DNA from: Pseudomonas frederiksbergensis
GTDB lineage: Bacteria; Pseudomonadota; Gammaproteobacteria; Pseudomonadales; Pseudomonadaceae
Assembly (NCBI RefSeq): GCF_003732665.1
Contig: NZ_MOBP01000005.1
Span: 1-64,000 of the forward strand
Length of the DNA stretch: 64,000 nt
Direction: 5' to 3'
In this document: positions 26,652 through 36,460 of the stretch, piece by piece
How positions within the stretch are numbered: the first letter of the stretch is position 1
Layout of the letters: every line of letters starts with the position of its first letter
The notes under the pieces: model-generated
The model's database searches: none
The model's input: the letters and a program-made list of their open reading frames with translations, nothing else
Told to the model about the DNA's origin: nothing
Position numbers and translations under genes: made by a program

Positions 26652-27191
26652 ATGGCACGACTAAAAGAGATTTACTGGAAGGAAATCGCACCGAAGCTTA
26701 AGGAAGAACTTAAGCTTTCGAACGTGATGGAAGTTCCACGCGTTACAAAGATCACCCTGAACATGGGTCTGGGCGAAGCGGTCGGTGACAAAAAAGTCAT
26801 CGAGCACGCTGTTGCCGACCTGGAAAAGATCACCGGTCAGAAAGTCGTTGTGACTTACGCTCGGAAATCCATCGCTGGCTTTAAAGTCCGTGAAGGTTGG
26901 CCGATCGGCGTCAAAGTGACCCTGCGCCGTGAGCGTATGTACGAGTTCCTGGATCGTCTGCTGTCGATCTCCCTGCCTCGGGTTCGCGACTTCCGCGGCC
27001 TGAATGCCAAGTCCTTCGATGGTCGTGGTAACTACAGCATGGGCGTTAAAGAGCAGATCATCTTCCCGGAAATCGACTACGACAAGATCGATGCTCTCCG
27101 CGGTCTGGACATTACCCTGACCACCACTGCCAAGAACGATGATGAAGGTCGCGCCCTGTTGCGTGCTTTCAAATTCCCGTTCCGCAACTGA
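26652..27191 (+). CDS. rplE: 50S ribosomal protein L5
   Basis: L5 binds 5S rRNA and contacts P-site tRNA. The 179 aa protein has the conserved [16 protein letters not shown] start and [20 protein letters not shown] segment. In E. coli S8 represses the spc mRNA near the rplE start; whether this site exists here was not established. Confidence 0.98.
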   Translation: MARLKEIYWKEIAPKLKEELKLSNVMEVPRVTKITLNMGLGEAVGDKKVIEHAVADLEKITGQKVVVTYARKSIAGFKVREGWPIGVKVTLRRERMYEFLDRLLSISLPRVRDFRGLNAKSFDGRGNYSMGVKEQIIFPEIDYDKIDALRGLDITLTTTAKNDDEGRALLRAFKFPFRN

Positions 27192-27204
27192 TTGGAGTAG
27201 GAAA

Positions 27205-27510
27205 ATGGCCAAGATGAGCATGAAAAACCGCGAGCTGAAGCGTCAGCTCACGGTTGCCAAGTACGCCAAAAAGCGTGCAGCACTGAAAGCGATCATCGTT
27301 GATCTGAACGCAAGTCCAGAAGCACGTTGGGAAGCTACAGTCGCTCTGCAGAAGCAGCCACGTGACGCAAGCGCCTCGCGCATGCGTAACCGCTGCCGCC
27401 TGACCGGTCGTCCACACGGCGTTTACCGCAAGTTCGGCCTCGGCCGTAACAAACTGCGTGAAGCTGCAATGCGTGGTGACGTACCTGGTCTGGTTAAAGC
27501 CAGCTGGTAA
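27205..27510 (+). CDS. rpsN: 30S ribosomal protein S14
   Basis: S14 is in the 30S head. The 101 aa product is the long form without zinc-binding cysteines. The ATG at 27205, after GGAGTAGG, gives [15 protein letters not shown]; the open frame upstream inside rplE is not coding. It ends the first part of the spc block: a 209 bp gap with a terminator and a new promoter follows. Confidence 0.97.
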   Translation: MAKMSMKNRELKRQLTVAKYAKKRAALKAIIVDLNASPEARWEATVALQKQPRDASASRMRNRCRLTGRPHGVYRKFGLGRNKLREAAMRGDVPGLVKASW

Positions 27511-27570
27511 GCATGATCAAAGTCTCGGTGCTCGGGATCGCAAGATCCTGACCACCGGTGACCTTGAACT

Positions 27571-27603
27571 TGAATCAAGCCCCTTTTGGGGCTTGATTCA
27601 TTT
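27571..27603 (+). terminator. Perfect terminator-like palindrome after rpsN
   Basis: TGAATCAAGCCCC-TTTT-GGGGCTTGATTCA is a perfect 13 bp stem with a 4-nt loop followed by TTTG. The same DNA supplies the TTGATT -35 box of the next promoter, so termination and re-initiation are combined. Confidence 0.8.
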
Positions 27604-27621
27604 GTGGGGTGTGTCTAGAAT
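27593..27621 (+). promoter_or_regulatory. Internal promoter upstream of rpsH
   Basis: TTGATT (27593-27598) lies in the right arm of the preceding hairpin and is 17 bp from TAGAAT (27616-27621), followed by the GC-rich ACCCGGCTCGCC. It would transcribe rpsH and the genes after it, through about 100 nt of leader. Confidence 0.7.
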
Positions 27622-27677
27622 ACCCGGCTCGCCTGAGCCCGTGCTTTTTTCGCATGGATGAGCTCGGCGACAAGTAG

Positions 27678-27699
27678 TAGCCGCAAGGCTAATTTTTTT
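27678..27699 (+). terminator. Small attenuator-like hairpin in the rpsH leader
   Basis: TAGCC-GCAA-GGCTA is a 5 bp stem with a tetraloop followed by A and seven T. It has the form of a weak intrinsic terminator and ends 11 bp before the TTAGGAGCG ribosome-binding region of rpsH. It could act as an attenuator in this leader. Confidence 0.55.
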
Positions 27700-27719
27700 G
27701 TATTAGGAGCGTCTAGCCC

Positions 27720-28112
27720 ATGAGTATGCAGGACCCGTTAGCGGACATGCTAACTCGAATCCGTAATGCCCAGATGGCTGAAAAGTCCGTCGTAAGCATG
27801 CCATCTTCTACTTTGAAGGTAGCTGTTGCCAAAGTCCTGAAGGACGAAGGTTACATTGCGGGTTATCAGATCAGCAGCGAAATCAAGCCACTGCTGTCCA
27901 TCGAGCTGAAGTACTTCGAAGGCCGTCCGGTCATCGAGGAAGTGAAGCGCGTTAGCCGTCCAGGCCTGCGTCAGTACAAGTCCGTCGATGATCTGCCAAA
28001 AGTTCGTGGCGGTCTCGGTGTGTCTATCGTCTCCACCAACAAAGGTGTGATGACGGATCGTGCTGCGCGCGCTGCCGGTGTCGGCGGCGAAGTTCTTTGC
28101 ACTGTGTTCTAA
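27720..28112 (+). CDS. rpsH: 30S ribosomal protein S8
   Basis: S8 is a primary 16S rRNA-binding protein and, in E. coli, the translational repressor of the spc operon. The 130 aa protein begins [18 protein letters not shown]. It is the first gene after the internal promoter at 27593-27621, so it heads its own transcriptional subunit here. Confidence 0.98.
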   Translation: MSMQDPLADMLTRIRNAQMAEKSVVSMPSSTLKVAVAKVLKDEGYIAGYQISSEIKPLLSIELKYFEGRPVIEEVKRVSRPGLRQYKSVDDLPKVRGGLGVSIVSTNKGVMTDRAARAAGVGGEVLCTVF

Positions 28113-28124
28113 GGGGGGATAAGC

Positions 28125-28658
28125 ATGTCACGCGTCGCTAAGAACCCCGTTAAGCTGCCAGCCGGTGTCGAAGTAAAATTCGCAGGCCAACAGCTTTCGG
28201 TGAAGGGTGCCAAGGGCACTCTCGAACTGAACATCCATTCGTCCGTTGAGATCGTTGAAGAAGCTGGTGAGCTGCGTTTCGCTGCTCGCAATGGCGATCA
28301 ACAAACTCGCGCAATGGCTGGTACCACTCGTGCGTTGGTAAACAACATGGTCCAAGGCGTAAGCCAAGGCTTCGAGCGTAAGCTCCAGCTGGTCGGTGTT
28401 GGTTACAAAGCGCAAGCAAAAGGCACAGTGCTGAACCTGGCTCTTGGCTTCTCGCACCCAGTGGATTATGAACTGCCGGAAGGCATCACCGCTGAGACTC
28501 CTAGCCAGACCGATATCCTGATCAAGGGCATCGATAAGCAGCTGGTAGGTCAAGTGGCCGCCGAGATCCGCGACTTCCGTCCACCAGAGCCGTACAAAGG
28601 CAAAGGTGTGCGCTACGCGGACGAAGTCGTCCGTCGTAAAGAAGCCAAGAAGAAGTAG
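28125..28658 (+). CDS. rplF: 50S ribosomal protein L6
   Basis: L6 lies near the factor-binding site of the large subunit. The 177 aa protein begins [17 protein letters not shown] and has the C-terminal [16 protein letters not shown] signature. It is 12 bp after rpsH. Confidence 0.98.
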   Translation: MSRVAKNPVKLPAGVEVKFAGQQLSVKGAKGTLELNIHSSVEIVEEAGELRFAARNGDQQTRAMAGTTRALVNNMVQGVSQGFERKLQLVGVGYKAQAKGTVLNLALGFSHPVDYELPEGITAETPSQTDILIKGIDKQLVGQVAAEIRDFRPPEPYKGKGVRYADEVVRRKEAKKK

Positions 28659-28668
28659 GGCATAGCAA

Positions 28669-29019
28669 ATGACCGACAAAAAAGTTACTCGACTGCGTCG
28701 CGCTCGCAAAGCACGCCTGAAAATGCACGAACTCGAAGTCGTGCGTCTCTGCGTGTTCCGCTCGTCGCAGCACATCTACGCCCAGGTCATTTCGGCCGAC
28801 GGCAACAAAGTTCTGGCATCTGCCTCGACTTTGGATAAAGAACTGCGTGATGGCGCCACTGGCAACATCGACGCGGCCACTAAGGTTGGCCAGCTGGTCG
28901 CTACGCGTGCTAAAGCCGCTGGCGTCTCGCAGGTGGCTTTCGACCGCTCTGGCTTCAAGTACCACGGCCGCGTCAAGGCGCTGGCTGATGCTGCTCGTGA
29001 AGCTGGGCTGGAGTTCTAA
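28669..29019 (+). CDS. rplR: 50S ribosomal protein L18
   Basis: L18 binds 5S rRNA with L5. The 116 aa protein has a basic N-terminus ([16 protein letters not shown]) and the typical C-terminal [19 protein letters not shown] segment. It is 10 bp after rplF and 3 bp before rpsE. Confidence 0.98.
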   Translation: MTDKKVTRLRRARKARLKMHELEVVRLCVFRSSQHIYAQVISADGNKVLASASTLDKELRDGATGNIDAATKVGQLVATRAKAAGVSQVAFDRSGFKYHGRVKALADAAREAGLEF

Positions 29020-29022
29020 GTT

Positions 29023-29523
29023 ATGTCAAATAACGACCAAAAGCGCGACGAAGGCTACATTGAGAAGCTGGTTCAAGTTAACCGCGTAGCCAAAACCGTT
29101 AAAGGCGGCCGTATCTTCACTTTCACCGCGTTGACCGTGGTTGGTGATGGTAAAGGGCGTGTTGGCTTCGGCCGTGGCAAGTCACGTGAAGTGCCTGCCG
29201 CGATCCAGAAGGCAATGGAAGCTGCTCGCCGCAACATGATCCAAGTTGATCTGAACGGCACCACGCTGCAGTACGCAATGAAGTCCGGTCACGGCGCTTC
29301 GAAGGTGTACATGCAGCCTGCTTCTGAAGGTACCGGTATCATCGCTGGCGGCGCTATGCGTGCTGTCCTCGAAGTTGCTGGCGTTCAGAACGTTCTGGCC
29401 AAGTGCTACGGCTCGACTAACCCGGTAAACGTGGTTCACGCCACTTTCAAAGGTTTGAAAGCTATGCAGTCTCCTGAATCCATTGCCGCCAAGCGTGGCA
29501 AAAGCGTCAAGGAGATCTTCTGA
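29023..29523 (+). CDS. rpsE: 30S ribosomal protein S5
   Basis: S5 affects decoding accuracy and mRNA entry. The 166 aa protein has the double-stranded-RNA-binding-like N-domain with [18 protein letters not shown] and the Gly-rich GRGKSREVP loop. All S5 hallmarks are intact. It is 2 bp before rpmD. Confidence 0.98.
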   Translation: MSNNDQKRDEGYIEKLVQVNRVAKTVKGGRIFTFTALTVVGDGKGRVGFGRGKSREVPAAIQKAMEAARRNMIQVDLNGTTLQYAMKSGHGASKVYMQPASEGTGIIAGGAMRAVLEVAGVQNVLAKCYGSTNPVNVVHATFKGLKAMQSPESIAAKRGKSVKEIF

Positions 29524-29525
29524 TC

Positions 29526-29702
29526 ATGGCTACCGTTAAAGTTACGCTGATCAAAAGCATGACCGGCCGCATCCCTAACCACAAACTGTGCGTTAAGGGT
29601 CTGGGTCTGCGTCGCATCGGTCACACTGTAGAAGTACTTGATACTCCCGAGAATCGCGGGATGATCAACAAGGCTTACTACATGCTGCGTGTCGAGGGTT
29701 AA
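29526..29702 (+). CDS. rpmD: 50S ribosomal protein L30
   Basis: This 58 aa gene runs from ATG 29526 to TAA 29702. The translation [20 protein letters not shown] and the later [20 protein letters not shown] are the L30 signature. It fits exactly between rpsE (2 bp) and rplO (3 bp), the conserved spc position. Confidence 0.97.
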   Translation: MATVKVTLIKSMTGRIPNHKLCVKGLGLRRIGHTVEVLDTPENRGMINKAYYMLRVEG

Positions 29703-29705
29703 TCG

Positions 29706-30143
29706 ATGAAACTCAATGATCTGAGTCCAGCGCCGGGTTCCCGTCGCGAAAAGCATCGTCCGGGCCGTGGTATCGGTAGTGGTTTGGGCAAGACCGGTGG
29801 CCGTGGCCACAAAGGTCAGTCCTCCCGCTCCGGTGGCACCATTGCTCCAGGCTTTGAAGGCGGTCAACAGCCGCTGCATCGTCGCCTGCCGAAATTCGGT
29901 TTCGTTTCCCTGAAAGCCATGGATCGCGCAGAAGTGCGTCTGTCCGAGCTGGCCAAAGTGGAAGGCGACATCGTCACCGTGCAGTCCCTGAAAGATGCCA
30001 ACGTGATTAACGTCAACGTACAGCGTGTGAAAATCATGCTGTCCGGCGAAGTTACTCGCGCTGTCACCATCGGAAAGGGAATCGGCGCCACCAAAGGTGC
30101 GCGTGCGGCTATCGAAGCAGCTGGCGGCAAGTTCGAGGAATAA
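29706..30143 (+). CDS. rplO: 50S ribosomal protein L15
   Basis: L15 is a late assembly protein of the large subunit. The 145 aa product begins [20 protein letters not shown] and has the Gly-rich [19 protein letters not shown] stretch. Its stop codon directly abuts the secY ATG, so translation of secY is likely coupled to it. Confidence 0.98.
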   Translation: MKLNDLSPAPGSRREKHRPGRGIGSGLGKTGGRGHKGQSSRSGGTIAPGFEGGQQPLHRRLPKFGFVSLKAMDRAEVRLSELAKVEGDIVTVQSLKDANVINVNVQRVKIMLSGEVTRAVTIGKGIGATKGARAAIEAAGGKFEE

Positions 30144-31472
30144 ATGGCTAAGCAAGGTGCTCTCTCTGCGCTCGGCAAAGGCGGTATGTCTGAACTCTGG
30201 GCTCGTCTGCGTTTTCTGTTCCTGGCGATTATCGTCTACCGAATAGGCGCACACATCCCGGTTCCAGGTATCAACCCGGACCGACTCGCGGACCTGTTTC
30301 GACAGAATGAGGGGACCATTCTTAGCTTGTTCAACATGTTTTCCGGCGGCGCGCTGGAGCGGATGAGCATCTTTGCACTGGGGATCATGCCGTACATTTC
30401 GGCATCGATCATCATGCAACTGATGACAGCCGTCAGCCCGCAGCTGGAACAGTTGAAGAAGGAAGGTGAAGCTGGCCGTCGCAAGATCAGCCAGTACACC
30501 CGCTACGGCACTGTCGTCCTCGCTCTCGTCCAGGCTATTGGCATGTCCATTGGTCTGGCGGGGCAGGGCGTTGCGTTCACTGGTGACTTTGGCTTCCATT
30601 TCGTCGCGGTATCCACTTTTGTGGCTGGTGCGATGTTCATGATGTGGCTGGGTGAGCAGATTACTGAGCGTGGTGTTGGCAACGGTATCTCGATGTTGAT
30701 TTTTTCGGGTATCGTCGCCGGTCTTCCGAGAGCGATCGGGCAGTCTTTCGAGTCTGCACGTCAGGGTGATATCAACATCTTCGCCCTGGTTGCCATCGGT
30801 TTGCTGGCAGTAGCGATTATCGGTTTCGTGGTGTTCATTGAGCGTGGTCAGCGTCGTATTGCTGTTCACTACGCCAAGCGTCAGCAGGGCCGTAAGGTCT
30901 TTGCTGCGCAGACTAGCCACTTGCCGTTGAAGGTGAACATGGCCGGTGTTATTCCGGCCATTTTCGCGAGCAGCATTTTGCTGTTCCCGGCTTCGTTGGG
31001 TGCCTGGTTCGGTCAGTCTGAAGGTATGGGCTGGTTGCAGGACATCTCGCAGTCGATCGCTCCTGGTCAGCCGTTGAATATTCTGCTGTTTAGTGCAGGG
31101 ATTATTTTCTTCTGCTTCTTCTATACGGCGTTGATGTTCAATCCGAAAGACGTAGCGGAAAACCTGAAGAAGTCCGGTGCCTTTATTCCGGGCATCCGTC
31201 CAGGCGAGCAGTCTGCGCGCTACATTGATGGCGTTCTGACCCGTTTGACCATGTTCGGTGCTCTTTACATGACGGCCGTGTGCCTGTTGCCCCAGTTCCT
31301 GGTGGTTGCAGCAAACGTACCGTTCTACCTTGGCGGGACCTCGTTGCTGATCGTCGTCGTGGTTGTGATGGACTTCATGTCCCAAGTACAATCGCACCTC
31401 GTTTCGCACCAGTACGAATCCCTGATGAAGAAAGCCAACCTGAAGGGTTACGGCAGCGGCATGTTGCGCTGA
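30144..31472 (+). CDS. secY: Preprotein translocase subunit SecY
   Basis: SecY is the pore of the Sec translocon in the inner membrane. The 442 aa protein has about ten hydrophobic segments and the conserved [34 protein letters not shown] and cytoplasmic loop motifs of the family. secE is at 4376. The gene follows rplO with no gap and precedes rpmJ by 27 bp. Confidence 0.98.
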   Translation: MAKQGALSALGKGGMSELWARLRFLFLAIIVYRIGAHIPVPGINPDRLADLFRQNEGTILSLFNMFSGGALERMSIFALGIMPYISASIIMQLMTAVSPQLEQLKKEGEAGRRKISQYTRYGTVVLALVQAIGMSIGLAGQGVAFTGDFGFHFVAVSTFVAGAMFMMWLGEQITERGVGNGISMLIFSGIVAGLPRAIGQSFESARQGDINIFALVAIGLLAVAIIGFVVFIERGQRRIAVHYAKRQQGRKVFAAQTSHLPLKVNMAGVIPAIFASSILLFPASLGAWFGQSEGMGWLQDISQSIAPGQPLNILLFSAGIIFFCFFYTALMFNPKDVAENLKKSGAFIPGIRPGEQSARYIDGVLTRLTMFGALYMTAVCLLPQFLVVAANVPFYLGGTSLLIVVVVVMDFMSQVQSHLVSHQYESLMKKANLKGYGSGMLR

Positions 31473-31499
31473 GTACCCATAAGGTTCGAGGAGTTGGTG

Positions 31500-31616
31500 A
31501 TGAAAGTTCGTGCATCGGTGAAAAAGCTGTGCCGTAACTGCAAGATTATTCGCCGCGAAGGTGTTGTTCGAGTAATTTGCAGCGCGGAACCGCGTCACAA
31601 ACAGCGCCAAGGCTGA
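31500..31616 (+). CDS. rpmJ: 50S ribosomal protein L36
   Basis: This 38 aa gene runs from ATG 31500 to TGA 31616, after a GAGGAGTTG ribosome-binding site. It encodes the zinc-type L36: the ligands C11, C14, C27 and H33 are all present (KKLCRNCK and [13 protein letters not shown]). Its place after secY is conserved. Confidence 0.96.
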
Positions 31617-31634
31617 GTGTGATTGTGCTTCAAG

Positions 31635-31670
31635 CCCGGCAGCTAGTGCGCTGCCGGGTTGATTATTTGT
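31635..31670 (+). terminator. Hairpin terminator after rpmJ
   Basis: CCCGGCAG-CTAGTGCG-CTGCCGGG is a perfect 8 bp GC stem followed by TTGATTATTTGT. It is GC-rich with a broken T run, so termination may be partial. Its tail carries the TTGATT of the next promoter. Confidence 0.7.
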
Positions 31671-31687
31671 TATTACAGCGATATTAT
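31659..31687 (+). promoter_or_regulatory. Promoter of the alpha operon (rpsM-rpsK-rpsD-rpoA-rplQ)
   Basis: TTGATT (31659-31664), a 17 bp spacer and TATTAT (31682-31687) lie directly after the hairpin that follows rpmJ. The leader to rpsM is about 52 nt. In E. coli S4 represses this operon through a pseudoknot around the rpsM start; I could not establish that fold by eye. Confidence 0.65.
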
Positions 31688-31746
31688 CTCGCGCCCTATT
31701 TCTTGGCTTCCGGGGCGTAGGTAGCTGTCAATTGGAGTCCCACTGA

Positions 31747-32103
31747 ATGGCCCGTATTGCAGGCGTTAACATTCCAGATAACAAGCATACTGTTATCTCG
31801 CTGACCTACATCTATGGTGTTGGTCGCACTACTGCACAGAAGATTTGTGCAGTGACTGGGGTAAACCCAGCCGCAAAGATCAAAGATCTGAGCGACGAGC
31901 AGATTGAACAGCTGCGTGGCGAAGTGGCGAAGTTCACCACTGAAGGTGACCTGCGTCGCGAAATCAACATGAAAATCAAGCGTTTGATGGACCTCGGTTG
32001 CTATCGCGGTCTGCGTCATCGTCGTGGTCTTCCAGTGCGCGGTCAGCGTACCAAGACTAACGCGCGTACCCGTAAAGGTCCGCGTAAGCCGATCCGCAAG
32101 TAA
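31747..32103 (+). CDS. rpsM: 30S ribosomal protein S13
   Basis: S13 forms intersubunit bridges and contacts P-site tRNA through its tail. The 118 aa protein starts [21 protein letters not shown] and has the C-terminal basic tail [15 protein letters not shown]. It is the first gene of the alpha operon. Confidence 0.98.
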   Translation: MARIAGVNIPDNKHTVISLTYIYGVGRTTAQKICAVTGVNPAAKIKDLSDEQIEQLRGEVAKFTTEGDLRREINMKIKRLMDLGCYRGLRHRRGLPVRGQRTKTNARTRKGPRKPIRK

Positions 32104-32133
32104 TCGCCCCAGCGAATCGACAGGAAATTAATC

Positions 32134-32523
32134 ATGGCTAAACCTGCTGCTCGTCCTCGTAAAAAAGTTAAAAAGACAGTGGTTGATGGCATCGCCCACA
32201 TCCACGCGTCGTTTAACAACACAATCGTGACCATCACCGACCGTCAAGGCAACGCTCTTTCCTGGGCTACCTCCGGTGGTTCGGGTTTCCGCGGTTCCCG
32301 CAAGTCCACGCCGTTTGCTGCTCAAGTAGCTGCTGAACGTGCTGGTCAAGCTGCGCTGGAATACGGTCTGAAAAACCTCGACGTTAACGTCAAAGGTCCA
32401 GGCCCAGGTCGTGAATCCGCAGTCCGCGCTTTGAACGGCTGTGGCTACAAGATCGCCAGCATCACCGACGTGACGCCAATCCCGCACAACGGGTGCCGTC
32501 CGCCGAAGAAGCGCCGCGTGTAA
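32134..32523 (+). CDS. rpsK: 30S ribosomal protein S11
   Basis: S11 lies on the platform near the Shine-Dalgarno helix. The 129 aa protein has the conserved [20 protein letters not shown] segment and the C-terminal [16 protein letters not shown] tail. It lies 30 bp after rpsM. Confidence 0.98.
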   Translation: MAKPAARPRKKVKKTVVDGIAHIHASFNNTIVTITDRQGNALSWATSGGSGFRGSRKSTPFAAQVAAERAGQAALEYGLKNLDVNVKGPGPGRESAVRALNGCGYKIASITDVTPIPHNGCRPPKKRRV

Positions 32524-32541
32524 TCCAGGAGATTGTAAAGA

Positions 32542-33162
32542 ATGGCTCGTTACATTGGTCCAAAATGCAAACTCGCTCGTCGTGAAGGCACCGATCTCTT
32601 TCTGAAGAGCGGCGTGCGCGCGATCGAATCGAAGTGCAACATTGAAGCAGCACCTGGTATCCACGGCCAACGCCGCGGTCGCCAGTCCGATTACGGCACC
32701 CAACTGCGTGAAAAGCAGAAGGTCCGTCGTATCTACGGCGTTCTCGAGCGTCAATTCAGCGGCTACTACAAAGAAGCTGCTGGCAAGAAAGGTGCAACTG
32801 GCGAAAACCTGTTGCAACTGCTCGAATGCCGTCTGGACAACGTTGTATACCGTATGGGTTTTGGCTCTACTCGTGCCGAATCCCGTCAGCTGGTATCGCA
32901 CAAATCCGTAAGCGTTAACGGTCAGACCGTAAACGTGCCGTCGTACCAGGTTCGTGCTGGTGACGTGGTCGCGATTCGCGAGAAAGCAAAGAACCAACTT
33001 CGCATTGTCCAAGCTCTCGATCTGTGTGCCCAACGTGGCCGCGTAGAATGGGTAGAAGTAGACACTGAGAAGAAGTCGGGCGTTTTCAAGAACGTTCCTG
33101 CTCGCAGTGATCTGTCCGCCGACATCAACGAAAGCCTGATTGTCGAGCTCTACTCCAAGTAA
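32542..33162 (+). CDS. rpsD: 30S ribosomal protein S4
   Basis: S4 nucleates 30S assembly and in E. coli represses the alpha operon. The 206 aa protein has the N-terminal [20 protein letters not shown] and the S4 RNA-binding domain ([20 protein letters not shown]) around residues 95-115. It lies 18 bp after rpsK. Confidence 0.98.
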   Translation: MARYIGPKCKLARREGTDLFLKSGVRAIESKCNIEAAPGIHGQRRGRQSDYGTQLREKQKVRRIYGVLERQFSGYYKEAAGKKGATGENLLQLLECRLDNVVYRMGFGSTRAESRQLVSHKSVSVNGQTVNVPSYQVRAGDVVAIREKAKNQLRIVQALDLCAQRGRVEWVEVDTEKKSGVFKNVPARSDLSADINESLIVELYSK

Positions 33163-33184
33163 GGGCTAGAAAATAGGTGCATCC

Positions 33185-34186
33185 ATGCAGATTTCGGTAA
33201 ATGAGTTCCTGACACCCCGCCATATTGATGTGCAGGTTGTCAGTCCAACCCGCGCCAAGATCACTCTCGAGCCTCTCGAGCGTGGTTTTGGCCACACCCT
33301 GGGCAACGCGCTGCGACGCATCCTGTTGTCCTCAATGCCCGGCTGTGCAGTAGTCGAGGCCGAGATTGACGGTGTGCTCCACGAGTACAGCGCCATCGAA
33401 GGTGTACAGGAAGACGTAATTGAAATCCTGTTGAACCTTAAAGGTCTGGCTATCAAGCTGCACGGCCGTGACGAAGTTACGCTGACCTTGTCGAAGAAGG
33501 GTTCGGGGGTGGTTACCGCTGCCGATATTCAGCTGGATCATGATGTCGAGATCGTTAACCCCGATCACGTAATCGCTAACCTGGCGTCTAACGGCGCCCT
33601 GAACATGAAGCTCACCGTAGCTCGTGGTCGTGGTTATGAACCGGCAGACTCGCGTCAGAGCGATGAAGACGAAAGCCGCAGCATCGGTCGCTTGCAGCTT
33701 GACTCTTCGTTCAGCCCGGTTCGCCGTATCGCATACGTGGTGGAAAACGCCCGTGTCGAGCAGCGTACTAACCTGGACAAGCTGGTTATTGATCTGGAAA
33801 CCAACGGTACTCTGGATCCTGAAGAGGCTATCCGCCGCGCTGCAACCATCCTGCAACAGCAGTTGGCTGCGTTCGTCGACCTCAAAGGTGACAGTGAGCC
33901 AGTGGTTGTCGAGCAGGAAGACGAGATCGATCCGATCCTGCTTCGCCCGGTTGACGATCTGGAACTGACTGTACGTTCGGCTAACTGCCTTAAGGCGGAA
34001 AACATCTACTACATCGGTGACCTGATTCAGCGTACCGAAGTAGAGCTGTTGAAGACTCCGAACCTTGGCAAGAAATCCTTGACTGAAATCAAGGACGTTC
34101 TGGCCTCCCGCGGTCTGTCCCTCGGCATGCGCCTCGACAACTGGCCGCCTGCAAGTCTTAAGAAGGACGACAAGGCGACTGCCTGA
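33185..34186 (+). CDS. rpoA: DNA-directed RNA polymerase subunit alpha
   Basis: Alpha dimerises to start RNA polymerase assembly, and its C-terminal domain binds UP elements and activators. The 333 aa protein has the N-domain (1-235) with [20 protein letters not shown] and the C-domain with [14 protein letters not shown]. The DNA-contacting arginine is R264, matching E. coli R265. It is 22 bp after rpsD. Confidence 0.99.
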   Translation: MQISVNEFLTPRHIDVQVVSPTRAKITLEPLERGFGHTLGNALRRILLSSMPGCAVVEAEIDGVLHEYSAIEGVQEDVIEILLNLKGLAIKLHGRDEVTLTLSKKGSGVVTAADIQLDHDVEIVNPDHVIANLASNGALNMKLTVARGRGYEPADSRQSDEDESRSIGRLQLDSSFSPVRRIAYVVENARVEQRTNLDKLVIDLETNGTLDPEEAIRRAATILQQQLAAFVDLKGDSEPVVVEQEDEIDPILLRPVDDLELTVRSANCLKAENIYYIGDLIQRTEVELLKTPNLGKKSLTEIKDVLASRGLSLGMRLDNWPPASLKKDDKATA

Positions 34187-34228
34187 TCGTCGTAATCACC
34201 GAACGTTGTGTTTGGTAAGGAATGAACC

Positions 34229-34615
34229 ATGCGTCATCGTAAAAGTGGTCGTCACCTGAGCCGCACTAGCTCGCACCGCAAGGCCATGTTTCAAAACATG
34301 GCAGTGTCGCTGTTCGAGCACGAGCTGATCAAAACTACACTGCCGAAAGCTAAAGAACTGCGTCGCGTTGCTGAGCCGCTGATCACTTTGGCCAAGACAG
34401 ACAGCCTGGCTAACCGCCGTCTGGCTTTCGACCGTACTCGTTCGAAAGCTATCGTTGGTAAGCTCTTCAACGACCTGGGCAAGCGTTACGCTACCCGTGA
34501 GGGTGGCTACCTGCGCATCCTCAAGTGCGGCTTCCGCACTGGCGATAACGCGCCTATGGCGTACGTCGAGTTGGTTGATCGTCCAGTTGGCGGTGAAGCT
34601 GTATCCGCTGAGTAA
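34229..34615 (+). CDS. rplQ: 50S ribosomal protein L17
   Basis: L17 sits near the tunnel exit. The 128 aa protein begins [20 protein letters not shown]. It ends the ribosomal super-cluster, followed by a strong terminator. Confidence 0.98.
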   Translation: MRHRKSGRHLSRTSSHRKAMFQNMAVSLFEHELIKTTLPKAKELRRVAEPLITLAKTDSLANRRLAFDRTRSKAIVGKLFNDLGKRYATREGGYLRILKCGFRTGDNAPMAYVELVDRPVGGEAVSAE

Positions 34616-34635
34616 GACGTCAGTCTGAAACGAAG

Positions 34636-34660
34636 AACCGGGCCTAGTGCCCGGTTTTTT
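34636..34660 (+). terminator. Terminator of the alpha operon
   Basis: AACCGGGC-CTAGT-GCCCGGTT followed by TTTT is a strong intrinsic terminator 20 bp after rplQ. Confidence 0.92.
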
Positions 34661-34758
34661 GTGCCTGTAAGAAATGCGCTGTTTATACAAGCTTCCCTGC
34701 GGTTGACGCCGTCATGATGCGAACGGGATTCGTTGGTAGTATTTTTCTATTGATCGCA

Positions 34759-34776
34759 ACAAATTAATGAATTTGT
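34759..34776. promoter_or_regulatory. Inverted repeat upstream of katA
   Basis: ACAAATT-AATG-AATTTGT is a perfect 7 bp inverted repeat about 80 bp before the katA start, in an AT-rich stretch. TTGATC lies just before it (34750-34755). It may be an operator or part of the katA promoter. It does not visibly match the extended OxyR motif. Confidence 0.4.
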
Positions 34777-34856
34777 AGCCTTCCTGATCAATGGTCAATA
34801 CTCCGTCCCAAGCCGATTAGCCGGCAGTTCCAAAACTGACAGAGGAAGAAGATCGC

Positions 34857-36305
34857 ATGAGCCAAAACAAAACGCTTACGACCGCCAGTGGCGCTCCTGT
34901 CGCCGACAACCAGAATTCTCGTTCCGCCGGCCCTCGTGGCCCGCTGCTGCTCGACGATTTTCATCTGATCGAGAAGCTTGCCCACTTCAACCGTGAAAAC
35001 ATCCCGGAGCGCCGCGTTCACGCCAAAGGCTCGGGTGCCTACGGTACGTTCACGGTTACCCGCGACATCACTCAGTACACCAGCGCCAAGCTGTTCGAGT
35101 CCGTTGGCAAGCAAACCCCGACGTTCCTGCGCTTCTCCACCGTGGGTGGCGAGCGCGGTTCGGCTGATACCGAGCGCGACCCACGGGGCTTCGCCCTGAA
35201 GTTCTATACCGAAGAAGGTAACTGGGACATCGTTGGCAACAACACGCCGGTGTTCTTCATCCGCGATCCTCTGAAATTCCCTGACTTTATCCACACGCAA
35301 AAGCGTCTGCCGCAAAGCAACCTGAAAAGTGCGCAGATGATGTGGGACTTCTGGTCGCACTCTCCAGAGGCGCTGCACCAGGTCACCATCCTGTTTTCGG
35401 ATCGTGGCATTCCTGACGGTTACCGTCACATGCACGGCTTCGGCAGCCATACCTACAGCCTGATCAACGCCGTCGGCGAGCGGCACTGGGTGAAATGGCA
35501 CTACAAGACTCAGCAGGGGATCAAGAACCTGGCGCCGGCAGACGCTGCACGTTTGGCCGGTATTGATCCGGATTACGCCCAGCGTGATCTGTTCGGTGCG
35601 ATCGAACGCGGTGATTTCCCAAAATGGCGTGTATGCATCCAGATCATGACCGAGGCCCAGGCAGCGGCGCATTACGAGAATCCGTTCGACGTGACCAAGA
35701 CCTGGTCGCAGAAAGAGTTCCCGCTGATCGAAGTCGGTGAACTGGAACTCAACCGCAATCCGCAAAACTACTTCGCCGAAGTGGAGCAAGCCGCGTTCGG
35801 TCCGAGCAACATGGTCCCAGGCGTAGGCCTGTCTCCGGATCGCATGCTGCAAGGTCGCGTGTTCGCTTACGCTGATGCACACCGCTACCGTGTCGGCACC
35901 AATCACCAACAACTGCCGGTGAATGCTCCGCGCAATCAGGTCAACAGCTATCAGCGCGATGGTTCCATGGCGTTCGGCAGTAACGGTGGCGCCGCGCCAA
36001 ACTACGAGCCGAACAGCTACGTAGAGTCGCCGAAACAAGCCCCTCGTTATGCCGAGCCTGCGCTGGCCTTGAGCGGTGCGGCTGATCGTTACGATCACCG
36101 CGAAGACACCGATTACTACAGCCACGCCGGTGCGCTGTTCCGCTTGATGAGTGATGAGCAGAGAACTCTGCTGATCAACAACATTGCCGGCGCGATGGCC
36201 GGGGTTTCCGGTGATGTAGTTGATCGCCAGTTGCAGCATTTCTACAAGGCAGATCCGGCGTACGGAGAAGCAATCGCAAAGGTGTTGGGCGTACAGCTTA
36301 ACTAA
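34857..36305 (+). CDS. katA: Catalase, small-subunit monofunctional haem type
   Basis: The enzyme disproportionates hydrogen peroxide. The 482 aa length indicates a small-subunit catalase. Catalytic H55 ([11 protein letters not shown]), N128 ([11 protein letters not shown]) and the proximal haem ligand Y338 ([12 protein letters not shown]) are present. The NADPH-binding region is also of the usual type. It has its own terminator and no signal peptide is evident, so it is cytoplasmic. The gene between rplQ and a ferritin gene is at the same place as katA of P. aeruginosa. An inverted repeat upstream may control it. Confidence 0.96.
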   Translation: MSQNKTLTTASGAPVADNQNSRSAGPRGPLLLDDFHLIEKLAHFNRENIPERRVHAKGSGAYGTFTVTRDITQYTSAKLFESVGKQTPTFLRFSTVGGERGSADTERDPRGFALKFYTEEGNWDIVGNNTPVFFIRDPLKFPDFIHTQKRLPQSNLKSAQMMWDFWSHSPEALHQVTILFSDRGIPDGYRHMHGFGSHTYSLINAVGERHWVKWHYKTQQGIKNLAPADAARLAGIDPDYAQRDLFGAIERGDFPKWRVCIQIMTEAQAAAHYENPFDVTKTWSQKEFPLIEVGELELNRNPQNYFAEVEQAAFGPSNMVPGVGLSPDRMLQGRVFAYADAHRYRVGTNHQQLPVNAPRNQVNSYQRDGSMAFGSNGGAAPNYEPNSYVESPKQAPRYAEPALALSGAADRYDHREDTDYYSHAGALFRLMSDEQRTLLINNIAGAMAGVSGDVVDRQLQHFYKADPAYGEAIAKVLGVQLN

Positions 36306-36321
36306 GTCTAAACGAGAAGCA

Positions 36322-36348
36322 GAACCGCCCTCATTTGGGCGGTTTTTG
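36322..36348 (+). terminator. Terminator after katA
   Basis: AACCGCCC-TCATTT-GGGCGGTT followed by TTT forms a good intrinsic terminator 17 bp after the katA stop. Confidence 0.9.
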
Positions 36349-36460
36349 CGTTATTTAAACCACTTTTCTCAGAATATCTTCGCTTTTATCGCGCAATCGG
36401 CGTGACCAAACAGTCGCCTTGGTTCAAACTACAGACTTTCAAGCAGGGAGATGTAGGGCG

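Noticed and set aside
27458..27661. 67 aa ORF overlapping the rpsN end
   Set aside because: It covers the terminator and promoter between rpsN and rpsH and has no ribosome-binding site or family match.
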